Below, piece by piece: positions 1-6,558 of a stretch of DNA of 9,407 nucleotides. The position numbers and the translations under genes were made by a program. Each line of letters begins with the position of its first letter. The stretch's first letter is position 1. The notes beneath the pieces were generated by a model. The model worked only from the letters and a program-made list of their open reading frames with translations, ran no database searches and was not told the DNA's origin. Source of the DNA: Calditrichota bacterium (GTDB lineage: Bacteria; Calditrichota; Calditrichia; RBG-13-44-9); NCBI GenBank assembly GCA_024276455.1, contig JAJRXE010000486.1, positions 1 through 9,407 of the forward strand. Reading direction: 5' to 3'.

Positions 1-1
1 A

Positions 2-1537
2 CCGTTTCCGCGGGTCTTCGTCACCCGGCGAATCGTGCGGGATGGCTCCCGCTACCTGGGTCCCTACACCGATGTTAAACACCTGCGCAAAATCATGAAA
101 ACCTTGCGCAAAATTTTTCCCGTCCGCTCCTGCAATTACCATCTGGACGAGGGAGTGATTAAGTCCGGAAAAATTAAACTGTGCCTGGACTACCATATTC
201 ACCGCTGCAACGGCCCCTGCCAGGGGCTCGTCAGCGAAACGGAATACAACCGCATGATTCGTCAGGTGGAAAAATTTCTGAAAGGGAAAACCCGGGAGCT
301 GGTGCAAGAACTGCGGCAGAAAATGGAAGAAGAATCCCGGGCGTTACACTTTGAACGGGCGGCCCAATTGCGCGATCAGATTCACATGATTGAGAATTAC
401 TATTTCAATGCTCAGAAGGTTGTCATTGGCATGGGAGAAATTGAGGACCGCGACGTGGTGGCACTGGCAACCGAGGGCGAGGACGCCTGTGCGGTGGTAT
501 TTAAAATTCGCGACGCCAAACTTATTGGCCGGCAACATTTCTACCTCTCCGGAGTGGAAGAAAAAACCGAAGCGGAAATCCTGACCCAATTTCTGCAACA
601 ATACTACCTGGAAACGGACGATTACGCCCGCCAGATTTTGCTTCCGGTGAATCTGGGTGAGTCGATGCCGCTGCTGGAAACCTGGCTTAGCAAACAAGCC
701 GGGCAAAAAGTGGCCTTACTGGTGCCCCGGGCCGGGGAGAAAAAGAAAATTGTGGATCTGTGCCAGAAAAATGCCCGGTATTTGCTGCATGAACTGCTTT
801 TACAAAAATCGAAACGGCAGGACTACATCCATCCGGCGGTGAAAGCGCTCCAGAAAGACCTGCATCTTCCCCGTCCTCCGCTGCGCATCGAGGCCTTCGA
901 CATTTCGAACCTGCAGGGTAAGGATGCGGTGGCCTCCCTGGTGTGTTTTGTCAATGCCCACGCACGCAAAAGCGAATATCGACGCTTTAAAATCCGCAGC
1001 AAAGACACCCCGGACGATTTTGCCATGATGCGCGAAGTGGTTTACCGGCGGTACCACCGCCTGCTGGAAGAGAACAAACCGCTCCCCGACCTGATTTTGA
1101 TTGACGGGGGCAAAGGACAGTTGTCCAGCGCCAAACAGGTTTTAGAGGAATTGGGTTTGGAGGAGCAGCCAGTCATCGGGCTGGCCAAACGCCTGGAAGA
1201 GGTCTTTCTGCCCGGCCTGAGCGAACCGCAAAACATTCCCCGTCGTTCGGCCGGCCTCAAATTGCTGCAGCAAATCCGGGACGAATCCCACCGCTTTGCC
1301 ATTAGCTACCACCGCAAACTGCGCAGCAAACGCACCATGCAGTCTCCGCTGGATGACATTCCCGGCATCGGCCCGATCCGCAAGCAGCAATTGCTTAAAA
1401 CCTTCGGGTCGCTGAAAAAAATTCGGGAAGCCTCCCTGGAAGAACTGCGGGAAAAGGGAAAACTTCCCGAGAAAGTCGCCCGGAATCTCTACCAGCACTT
1501 TCACCCCCACTCACCAACTGCGCCGCCAGAAAATTGA
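2..1537 (+). CDS. uvrC: UvrABC excinuclease subunit C (5'-truncated by window)
   Basis: UvrC makes both incisions around a DNA lesion in nucleotide excision repair, after UvrA/UvrB have located the damage. The frame is open from base 2, and its first residues (PFPRVFVTRRIVRDGSRYLG) are the end of the GIY-YIG nuclease region, so roughly the first 120 residues and the start codon lie outside. Counting from the GTG at 35, four cysteines (C33, C50, C58, C62) match the conserved cysteine cluster of UvrC. A UVR motif (UvrB contact) lies at about 88-122. The RNase H-like 5'-incision domain carries the expected acidic and histidine residues: D289 in FDISN, D357 in LIDGGKGQL and H419 in DESHRFA. Tandem helix-hairpin-helix DNA-binding motifs lie at about 438-490. 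All visible domains look intact. There is no clear terminator before the rplU promoter. The identification is very secure. Confidence 0.97.
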   Translation, partial: PFPRVFVTRRIVRDGSRYLGPYTDVKHLRKIMKTLRKIFPVRSCNYHLDEGVIKSGKIKLCLDYHIHRCNGPCQGLVSETEYNRMIRQVEKFLKGKTRELVQELRQKMEEESRALHFERAAQLRDQIHMIENYYFNAQKVVIGMGEIEDRDVVALATEGEDACAVVFKIRDAKLIGRQHFYLSGVEEKTEAEILTQFLQQYYLETDDYARQILLPVNLGESMPLLETWLSKQAGQKVALLVPRAGEKKKIVDLCQKNARYLLHELLLQKSKRQDYIHPAVKALQKDLHLPRPPLRIEAFDISNLQGKDAVASLVCFVNAHARKSEYRRFKIRSKDTPDDFAMMREVVYRRYHRLLEENKPLPDLILIDGGKGQLSSAKQVLEELGLEEQPVIGLAKRLEEVFLPGLSEPQNIPRRSAGLKLLQQIRDESHRFAISYHRKLRSKRTMQSPLDDIPGIGPIRKQQLLKTFGSLKKIREASLEELREKGKLPEKVARNLYQHFHPHSPTAPPEN

Positions 1538-1579
1538 ATTCCCCTCCTGCCGCAAATTCCTCGTGAAATAATTTTGTGC

Positions 1580-1608
1580 TTGTAAGCCCCCTCTTCTCAT
1601 ATTATATT
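1580..1608 (+). promoter_or_regulatory. Putative promoter of rplU-rpmA
   Basis: TTGTAA (1580-1585) and TATATT (1603-1608) are separated by 17 bp, a good sigma-70-like arrangement about 50 bp before the rplU start. TATTTTTG at 1605-1612 also fits the Bacteroidota -7 pattern TAnnTTTG, so the sigma type is ambiguous. A 7-bp inverted repeat, TAAGCCC (1583-1589) and GGGCTTA (1612-1618), brackets the -10 element and could be an operator. Confidence 0.5.
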
Positions 1609-1641
1609 TTTGGGCTTAAAAACGAAGGTTAAACAACAAAC

Positions 1642-1646
1642 GGGAG
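1642..1646 (+). promoter_or_regulatory. Ribosome binding site fixing the rplU start
   Basis: GGGAG lies 9 nt before the ATG at 1656. An in-frame TTG at 1647 directly abuts this site and cannot use it, so the ATG, which gives the canonical L21 N-terminus MYAIVE, is the start. Confidence 0.7.
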
Positions 1647-1655
1647 TTGAATTCA

Positions 1656-1964
1656 ATGTACGCAATTGTGGAGATCGCCGGAAAGCAATTTCGCGTGGAA
1701 AAAGATGCGGTGGTGAAAGTGCCCCTCTTGCACGAAGAGGTTGGCAAAACGGTTGAATTTGACCGGGTGTTCTTACTGGACGACGGTAAAGAAGTGAAAG
1801 TGGGACGTCCGGTTGTGGAAGGTGCCAAAGTGAAGGCCAAAGTGGTGGAACACGGTCGGGACAAAAAGATCATTGTGTTCAAGAAAAAACGCCGCAAAGG
1901 CTACAAAGTGAAAAAAGGGCACCGTCAGCACTTTACGAAAATTCAAATTGAAAACATTGCCTAA
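1656..1964 (+). CDS. rplU: 50S ribosomal protein L21
   Basis: Structural protein of the large ribosomal subunit that binds 23S rRNA. The 102-residue product is the usual size for the family (E. coli 103). It starts with the classic MYAIVEIAGKQFRV and ends with the conserved basic segment containing KGYKVKKGHRQHFTKI, the rRNA-binding signature. The ATG at 1656 is preferred to an in-frame TTG nine bases upstream because of the ribosome binding site position and the family N-terminus. It is followed after 20 bp by rpmA, the near-universal L21-L27 gene order, and both are probably transcribed from the promoter at 1580-1608 and ended by the hairpin at 2275-2302. Confidence 0.98.
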   Translation: MYAIVEIAGKQFRVEKDAVVKVPLLHEEVGKTVEFDRVFLLDDGKEVKVGRPVVEGAKVKAKVVEHGRDKKIIVFKKKRRKGYKVKKGHRQHFTKIQIENIA

Positions 1965-1984
1965 AATTTTGTACGGAGGAAATC

Positions 1985-2248
1985 ATGGCACATAAAAAAG
2001 GGGTCGGAAGTTCTCGAAACGGACGCGAAAGCGAAAGCAAGCGTCTGGGTGTAAAAAAATTTGGGGGTGAATTCGTCACCGCCGGCAGCATCATCGTTCG
2101 CCAGCGAGGCACCAAGTTCCATCCTGGTAACAATGTTAAACGCGGCGGAGACGATACGCTTTTTGCCTTGATTGACGGCTACGTGAAATTCGAACGCAAG
2201 GATAAACGGCGCACCAAGGTCAGCGTTTATCCGGTGGCAAATGCCTGA
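1985..2248 (+). CDS. rpmA: 50S ribosomal protein L27
   Basis: Large-subunit protein whose N-terminal tail reaches the peptidyl transferase centre and helps place tRNA. The 87 residues begin MAHKKGVGSSRNGRESESKR, the typical glycine- and lysine-rich L27 tail, followed by LGVKKFGGE and the RQRGTKFHPGNNV block, all strongly conserved. There is no extra N-terminal segment of the kind removed by the Prp protease in Firmicutes, which argues against that phylum. GGAGG at 1975-1979 lies 5 nt before the ATG. It is the second gene of the rplU operon, and a strong terminator follows 26 bp downstream. Confidence 0.98.
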   Translation: MAHKKGVGSSRNGRESESKRLGVKKFGGEFVTAGSIIVRQRGTKFHPGNNVKRGGDDTLFALIDGYVKFERKDKRRTKVSVYPVANA

Positions 2249-2274
2249 ACGTTTCTTAACCATTGCAGTGAAGG

Positions 2275-2302
2275 AAGGGGATTCCGACGAATCCCCTTTT
2301 TT
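2275..2302 (+). terminator. Rho-independent terminator of rplU-rpmA
   Basis: A perfect 8-bp stem, GGGGATTC (2277-2284) and GAATCCCC (2289-2296), with a CGAC tetraloop, is followed by six T (2297-2302) and further T-rich sequence. The AA at 2275-2276 can pair with the first two T. The rest of the gap to 2400 is T-rich with no gene visible. Confidence 0.9.
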
Positions 2303-2399
2303 ATTTTCAGCAGACCGTTCCCTCCTCGCAACCGTCCATTTCTTCTAATAAGAATTTTGCCTATTTTTTTCCGGCGGTTAAAATCGCCCAGATTGAGTA

Positions 2400-2428
2400 T
2401 TGAATTTTTGATTGGAAGTGGTTATTTT
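2400..2428 (+). promoter_or_regulatory. Putative promoter of the DJ-1/PfpI gene
   Basis: TTGAAT (2400-2405) and TATTTT (2423-2428) are separated by 17 bp. Transcription would begin around 2434-2437, within or after the in-frame ATG at 2431, which would exclude that upstream ATG as the translation start. Confidence 0.4.
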
Positions 2429-2458
2429 TAATGGCTGCAAATAAAACTCACCAAAAAA

Positions 2459-2465
2459 GAGGAGG
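2459..2465 (+). promoter_or_regulatory. Ribosome binding site fixing the DJ-1/PfpI start
   Basis: GAGGAGG is a near-perfect Shine-Dalgarno sequence 7 nt before the ATG at 2473. It selects that codon over an in-frame ATG at 2431, which has no comparable site. Confidence 0.85.
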
Positions 2466-2472
2466 TACTACC

Positions 2473-3060
2473 ATGGCGGCTAAAAAAATTTTAATGTTTG
2501 TGGGCGATTTTATGGAAGATTACGAGGCAATGGTTCCTTACCAGATGCTGTTGATGGCCGGCCACCAGGTGGATGCGGTGTGTCCCGGAAAAAAACCGGG
2601 CCAGACGGTAAAAACCGCAATTCACGATTTTGAGGGGGATCAGACCTATTCCGAGAAAGTGGGACACAATTTCCAGGTCACAGCGGACTTCGACAAAATC
2701 AATCCGGCCGACTACGACGGGTTGGTGATTCCCGGCGGACGGGCTCCGGAATACTTGCGGTTGAATGAGCGGGTGCTGGAAATTACCCGTCATTTTGCGG
2801 AAAACAACAAACCGATTGCGGCCATTTGCCACGGCGCTCAAATTCTCTCCGCCGCCCGGGTATTGGAAGGCAAGGAGTGCATGTCCTACCCGGCCGTCAA
2901 AACCGAGGTGGAATTGGCAGGCGGAAAATGGATTCCCAACAACGAGACCTTCACAAATGCGCACGTGGACGGAAATCTGGTGACCGCCGCCGCCTGGCCC
3001 GCTCACCCGGAATGGATGGCCAAATTCCTGCAGGTGCTGGGCACTAAAATCGAACCCTAA
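2473..3060 (+). CDS. DJ-1/PfpI family protein, DJ-1D-like
   Basis: A 195-residue single-domain member of the DJ-1/PfpI superfamily, presumably cytoplasmic because no signal peptide or membrane segment is seen. The nucleophile elbow is AICHGAQ with C119-H120. The acidic partner is probably E15 in GDFMEDYE. The stretch LVIPGGRAPEYLRLNE is strongly conserved in the PfpI branch. From memory the sequence resembles Arabidopsis DJ-1D over most of its length (GDF-EDYE-MVP, VCPGKK, HDF-G-QTY, GHNF, YDGLVIPGGRAPEYL); those plant proteins are tandem duplicates with glutathione-independent glyoxalase (methylglyoxal to lactate) activity. Other members of the family are proteases, deglycases or chaperones, so the activity here is inferred. 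The gene stands alone between its own promoter and terminator, convergent with the two-component operon. Confidence 0.93.
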   Translation: MAAKKILMFVGDFMEDYEAMVPYQMLLMAGHQVDAVCPGKKPGQTVKTAIHDFEGDQTYSEKVGHNFQVTADFDKINPADYDGLVIPGGRAPEYLRLNERVLEITRHFAENNKPIAAICHGAQILSAARVLEGKECMSYPAVKTEVELAGGKWIPNNETFTNAHVDGNLVTAAAWPAHPEWMAKFLQVLGTKIEP

Positions 3061-3099
3061 TCTCAGCGGTTCGGCAAGCTTCAACCAGAAGTACCAACT

Positions 3100-3140
3100 G
3101 CCGGGGCGTTCCGACTTCCGGAATGCCACCGGCCGTTTTT
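3100..3140 (+). terminator. Rho-independent terminator of the DJ-1/PfpI gene
   Basis: A 14-bp stem (3100-3113 pairing with 3119-3133) has one G-T wobble and one bulged A (3128), and the loop is ACTTC. It is followed by TTTTT at 3136-3140 and more T-rich sequence. It lies 39 bp after the stop codon. Confidence 0.82.
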
Positions 3141-3150
3141 ATTTTCGGGG

Positions 3151-3188
3151 AAAACCCAATTACGCTTTCGCGGGCAAAAGATTTTGGG
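3151..3188 (-). terminator. Possible terminator of the two-component operon
   Basis: Read on the minus strand, CCCAA...TTGGG (3184-3188 with 3155-3159) encloses an inner 6-bp hairpin, CTTTTG/CGAAAG with loop CCCG (3180-3165), and then runs into TTTT (3154-3151). The structure is interrupted by an internal loop, so it is weaker than the others in the window. Its place, just after the response regulator stop codon, is right. Confidence 0.4.
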
Positions 3189-3195
3189 ACACTCC

Positions 3196-3915
3196 TTAAC
3201 TTTCCTCAAACAGGTAACCGGCTCCGCGAACACTTTTAATGTAAACGGGATGAGCGGGATCGGATTCAAAATATTTACGTAGCCGGGCAATGAAATTGTC
3301 CACCGTGCGGGTTTCCACTTCGGAGTGTAAATTCCACACCTTCTGGAGCAGTTCCCGGCGGGAAACAATCCGCCCCCGATGGTCAATCAGGTATTTCAGC
3401 ACCCGGGCTTCCCGGGGAGTTAACTGGAATTCCCGGTCGCCGGCACGGGCCAGCAAATTGCGAAAATTGACTTCATTCTGTCCGAAACGGTAAATCTCCT
3501 CCGCTTCCGCCGGTTTGTACCAGGTTTTGCGCTTCAGCATGCCGCGCACGCGCAACAGCAATTCCTGCAAATGAAACGGTTTGGTCAAATAGTCATCCGC
3601 CCCCAACAACAACCCCTTCACCCGGTCGTCCGCCCCCCGGCGAGCCGTTAAAATTAAAATCGGAACCCGGGATGACTTCTCCCGTATGCGCTTCGCCACC
3701 TCAAAACCGTCGTGGTAAGGAAGCATGATGTCGAGAATAATCAAATCGAATTCCCGGGACTGGAAAAACTTCAGTGCTTCCCGTCCGTCTTTCGCCCAGG
3801 TAACCTCGTAGCCTTCCTGCACCAGATTAAATTCCAATCCGGCAGCGAAGACCTCCTCGTCTTCCACCAGCAGAATTTTGCTCCCCTTCAAAAGTTCATC
3901 GTTTTTGTCGCTCAT
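3196..3915 (-). CDS. OmpR/PhoB-type response regulator transcription factor
   Basis: DNA-binding output protein of a two-component system, 239 residues, cytoplasmic. The receiver domain spans about 13-127, with the acidic pocket at E18/D19, the phospho-acceptor D62 in LIILDIMLP, T90 in ILTAR and the invariant K112 in TKPF. A winged helix-turn-helix of the OmpR C-terminal class spans about 145-237, with the characteristic LTPREARVLKYL, VSRRELLQKVW, RTVDNFIARLRKYF and VRGAGYLF blocks. It begins 16 bp after the kinase stop codon. The sequence TAGGAG (3929-3934 read in reverse) both ends the kinase gene and offers a distant Shine-Dalgarno site 13 nt from the ATG, so translational coupling is likely. 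The cognate kinase is almost certainly the upstream gene. Target genes are unknown; the divergent radical SAM gene is the obvious candidate. Confidence 0.96.
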   Translation of the reverse strand: MSDKNDELLKGSKILLVEDEEVFAAGLEFNLVQEGYEVTWAKDGREALKFFQSREFDLIILDIMLPYHDGFEVAKRIREKSSRVPILILTARRGADDRVKGLLLGADDYLTKPFHLQELLLRVRGMLKRKTWYKPAEAEEIYRFGQNEVNFRNLLARAGDREFQLTPREARVLKYLIDHRGRIVSRRELLQKVWNLHSEVETRTVDNFIARLRKYFESDPAHPVYIKSVRGAGYLFEES

Positions 3916-3931
3916 CTTGCTCTGTTAACTC

Positions 3932-4936
3932 CTACGGCGTTTTCTTTAACAGATAATTGAAATAGTCTTTTCGAGAAGCCCAGTAAACCGGTAGCTCGAT
4001 TTTAAACGTGCACCCCCGATTGGGTCCCTCACTAAAAACGGTGACCCTTCCCCCATGTGCTCGCACAATTTCTTGCACTAAATACAACCCCAAACCGGTT
4101 CCTTTTACATTGGGAATATTCGGATCGGAGACCCGGTAAAATTTGTTAAACACGTTTTTGCGCTCCTTTTCCGGGAGACCAATGCCCTGATCGGTAAACT
4201 CCAGAAAGAACTTTTGCGCCGTGCAAGACATTCGGATGGTTAAATGGAAACGTTCTGCCGAATATTTGATGGCGTTATCGATTAAATTATCGAAAACGGT
4301 TTTGAAAGCCTCCCGATCCACCCGGCAAAGACAGGGAGCCTTCCCCTGAATTTCGATGGCACCTTCGTCCACCTTGAACTGCTTTCTGGCCTCATCAAAC
4401 AATTCACGCACCAGTTTCTCGGCCGGCAATATCTGGTAATTAAAGCTCATTTTTTTCTGTTCCAGGGCGGAAATATCCAGAATTGAATTAATCAGTTTCC
4501 GTAACCGCTGGGCATCGTGCATCATTAAATTCAGAAACTCTTTTTCCTTTTCCGGGGGAACCGGCCGGTAAATCAGGGTTTCCAGATACAGCTGAATGGA
4601 GGCCAGGGGCGTTTTTAGCTCGTGGGTCACACTGGCAATAAAGGAATCGTACAGCCGATTAATATTGATTTGCCGGGTGAGGTAAATAAAAATAAAATAC
4701 ATCCCTCCCAAAATCATGACCAGTAGAATCAATCCCCAGATCAGGGTCAGCACATTGGTTCCCTTGGAAATTAACTGGGGAGACAAATTTTCGCCCACTT
4801 TTTTCAAAATAATGTAATTGGACACGTACCAATAAATCCACAAACCCACTACGGTTAGCCAGGCTAACTGGGCCAGTACAAAAATGACAATCGGGTGGGC
4901 GAAATTGATTTTTTTCTTTAAAGTTGGATTACTCAA
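3932..4936 (-). CDS. Membrane sensor histidine kinase, minimal sensor type
   Basis: A 334-residue HisKA/HATPase_c kinase, partner of the regulator that follows. There are two membrane helices (about 14-37 and 62-86) joined by only some 24 residues, so no extracytoplasmic sensor domain is present. Only about 18 residues separate the second helix from H105 (SVTHELKTPLASIQ), too few for a HAMP domain. The catalytic domain has the N box (N217, N221 in DNLIDNAIKY), G1 box (DQGIGLP, 249-255), F box (FNKFYR) and G2 box (KGTGLGLYLV, 278-287). All residues needed for autophosphorylation are there. The start is TTG at 4936, with a stop codon two codons upstream and no ATG before the catalytic region. 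The upstream ribosome binding site is weak, suggesting low expression. The stimulus is probably membrane-associated, by analogy with other kinases lacking a periplasmic domain. Confidence 0.95.
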   Translation of the reverse strand: MSNPTLKKKINFAHPIVIFVLAQLAWLTVVGLWIYWYVSNYIILKKVGENLSPQLISKGTNVLTLIWGLILLVMILGGMYFIFIYLTRQININRLYDSFIASVTHELKTPLASIQLYLETLIYRPVPPEKEKEFLNLMMHDAQRLRKLINSILDISALEQKKMSFNYQILPAEKLVRELFDEARKQFKVDEGAIEIQGKAPCLCRVDREAFKTVFDNLIDNAIKYSAERFHLTIRMSCTAQKFFLEFTDQGIGLPEKERKNVFNKFYRVSDPNIPNVKGTGLGLYLVQEIVRAHGGRVTVFSEGPNRGCTFKIELPVYWASRKDYFNYLLKKTP

Positions 4937-4959
4937 TTTTTACGTTTCTTTTACAGTTC

Positions 4960-4987
4960 TTGCTCGCCAAATGTGGTACATTAAACT
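4960..4987 (+). promoter_or_regulatory. Weak candidate promoter for the radical SAM gene
   Basis: TTGCTC (4960-4965) and TAAACT (4982-4987) are 16 bp apart in the 107-bp gap between the divergent kinase and radical SAM genes. Both boxes are poor matches. No convincing minus-strand promoter for the kinase was found in the same gap, although one must lie there or overlap the radical SAM start. Confidence 0.25.
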
Positions 4988-5030
4988 AACAAAAATTCTT
5001 ACCCGTTGTAAACAAAATTTTGCCCAATTC

Positions 5031-5036
5031 GGGAGG
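5031..5036 (+). promoter_or_regulatory. Ribosome binding site fixing the radical SAM start
   Basis: GGGAGG lies 7 nt before the ATG at 5044. A longer in-frame reading from a TTG at 5020 would bury this site in coding sequence and add eight residues without family support, so the ATG is chosen. Confidence 0.85.
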
Positions 5037-5043
5037 AAGCGCA

Positions 5044-6522
5044 ATGAAAATCTTACTCATCAATCCCGAAACACCGCCCACGTTCTGGAGTTTTCGCAAC
5101 GCGCTCAAATTCATTTCCAAAAAATCCTCCGAACCGCCGTTAGGCTTGCTGACCGTGGCGGCGCTGCTACCGAAGGAATGGGAAAAGAGGTTGGTGGACC
5201 TGAATGTGACCCGGCTGAGCGACGAACAGCTTCGCTGGGCGGATTATGTTTTCATCACCGGAATGAATATCCAGAAAAAATCCATGCAAAGGGTGATTGA
5301 CCGCTGCAAAGCCTTGGGAATACCGGTGGTGGCCGGCGGACCGTTCTGCACCACCGAATACCAGGAATTGCACGGTGTGGACCACTTTGTGTTGAACGAA
5401 GCAGAAATCACCCTGCCCCTTTTCCTGGCCGATCTGGAGAGGGGGCGTCCCAAACGCTTTTACCGAAGCAGGCGGCTGCCCGACATCACTAAAAGTCCTA
5501 TTCCGCAGTGGGATCTACTCGATCAAAAACAGTACGCCTCCATGAGTGTGCAATATTCCCGTGGTTGTCCTTACGACTGTGAATTCTGCAGCATCACTTT
5601 GCTAAACGGGCACCGGCCGCGCACAAAAACCCGGGAACAATTCCTGGCGGAATTGGATGCCTTACGGCGCCAGGGCTGGCGGGGAAATGTGTTCATTGTG
5701 GATGACAATTTCATCGGAAACCGGCGCAAATTAAAGGGCGAAATTCTCCCGGCCCTGATTCAATGGTCCCGTCGGCACGGCTACCCGTTCTCCTTCTTTA
5801 CCGAAGCTTCCATTAATCTGGCGGACGACGAGGAACTGGTAGAACTGATGGTCGCCGCCGGATTCCAGATGGTGTTTGTGGGCATCGAAACGCCCCACGA
5901 CGAAAGCCTGCTGGAATGCGGAAAGAAAATCAACAAAAACCGCGATTTGCTCTCGGCGGTTAAAAAACTGCAACACCACGGCCTGATTGTTACCGGCGGA
6001 TTCATTGTGGGATTTGACCACGATCCGCCCAATATTTTCGAACAGCAAATCGCTTTTATCCAAAAAAGCGGTATTGTAACGGCCATGGTCGGACTATTGA
6101 ACGCTCCCACCGGCACCCGGTTGTTCCAACGCCTGAAGAAAGAAAACCGTCTGCTGCACAAAATCAGTGGCGACAATATGGACGGCACCCTCAACTTCAT
6201 TCCCCGAATGAATTACCAGCAACTTTTGGACGGCTACCACCGGTTGGTAAAAACCATTTATTCCCAGAAAGCTTACTATGAACGGGTCAAAACGTTCTTG
6301 CAGGAATACCGGCTTCCCTCCCGCCAATCGGTGTCGGTGCCAATCCAGGATCTCCTGGCCTTTTTAAAATCGATCTGGAAATTAGGTATTGTGGAAAAAG
6401 GGCGCCTGTATTACTGGAAGTTACTTCTTTACAGCCTGTTAAAATACCCCCGCAAGTTTCCCCTGGCGGTGCGCATGGCGATTTACGGGTTTCACTTCCG
6501 GCGGGTGGTGAAAACGGTGTAA
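5044..6522 (+). CDS. B12-binding radical SAM protein, DUF4070 / HpnP-like
   Basis: A 492-residue enzyme of the cobalamin-binding radical SAM class. An N-terminal B12-binding-type Rossmann region (about 1-135) contains LLINPETPP, GLLTVAALLP, VVAGGPFCTTE and VDHFVLNEAE. No DxHxxG lower-ligand motif is seen, as is common in this class. The radical SAM core (about 165-360) carries the cluster motif SRGCPYDCEFC, with C175, C179 and C182 ligating a [4Fe-4S] cluster. It also has IVDDNFIGN and FVGIETP. The C-terminal region (about 405-490: YYERVKTFLQEY, WKLLLYSLLKYPRKFPLA, YGFHFR) is the DUF4070-type extension found in hopanoid C-2 methylase HpnP and many uncharacterised relatives. Members typically methylate unactivated carbons, but the substrate here is unknown. 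No hopanoid or squalene genes are visible, so hpnP is not assigned. It is divergent from the two-component operon and not obviously in an operon with the next gene. Confidence 0.93.
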   Translation: MKILLINPETPPTFWSFRNALKFISKKSSEPPLGLLTVAALLPKEWEKRLVDLNVTRLSDEQLRWADYVFITGMNIQKKSMQRVIDRCKALGIPVVAGGPFCTTEYQELHGVDHFVLNEAEITLPLFLADLERGRPKRFYRSRRLPDITKSPIPQWDLLDQKQYASMSVQYSRGCPYDCEFCSITLLNGHRPRTKTREQFLAELDALRRQGWRGNVFIVDDNFIGNRRKLKGEILPALIQWSRRHGYPFSFFTEASINLADDEELVELMVAAGFQMVFVGIETPHDESLLECGKKINKNRDLLSAVKKLQHHGLIVTGGFIVGFDHDPPNIFEQQIAFIQKSGIVTAMVGLLNAPTGTRLFQRLKKENRLLHKISGDNMDGTLNFIPRMNYQQLLDGYHRLVKTIYSQKAYYERVKTFLQEYRLPSRQSVSVPIQDLLAFLKSIWKLGIVEKGRLYYWKLLLYSLLKYPRKFPLAVRMAIYGFHFRRVVKTV

Positions 6523-6558
6523 GGAGAAACGCCCGCTCAGAAAACCCTCCCAATACGC

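Noticed and set aside
1142..1510. Minus-strand open frame of 122 codons inside uvrC
   Set aside because: Antisense to the conserved UvrC nuclease and helix-hairpin-helix regions; no start signal or recognisable motif.
2373..2388. Small hairpin GGCG...CGCC before the DJ-1/PfpI promoter
   Set aside because: Four to five pairs only. The T-run precedes the stem on the plus strand and is an A-run after it on the minus strand, so it does not fit a terminator on either strand.
2491..3129. Long open frame (212 codons) on the minus strand opposite the DJ-1/PfpI gene
   Set aside because: It lies entirely antisense to a gene with clear catalytic motifs and an excellent ribosome binding site. Its translation matches no family I recognise and is rich in unlikely residues.
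5013..5022. Perfect 10-bp palindrome CAAAATTTTG in the divergent intergenic gap
   Set aside because: A/T-rich palindromes of this length arise readily by chance, and it is not repeated elsewhere in the gap. It is not reported as an operator, though it would be worth checking for conservation.
4884..5300. Plus-strand open frame of 138 codons crossing from the kinase start into the radical SAM gene
   Set aside because: It is antisense to the kinase N-terminus and out of frame with the radical SAM protein; it is a shadow of both real genes.
5781..6200. Minus-strand open frame of 139 codons inside the radical SAM gene
   Set aside because: Antisense to the radical SAM core, with serine/threonine-rich composition typical of shadow frames.
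5044..6522. Naming the radical SAM gene hpnP
   Set aside because: The domain layout matches, but DUF4070 proteins are much broader than HpnP and no hopanoid pathway gene is in the window.
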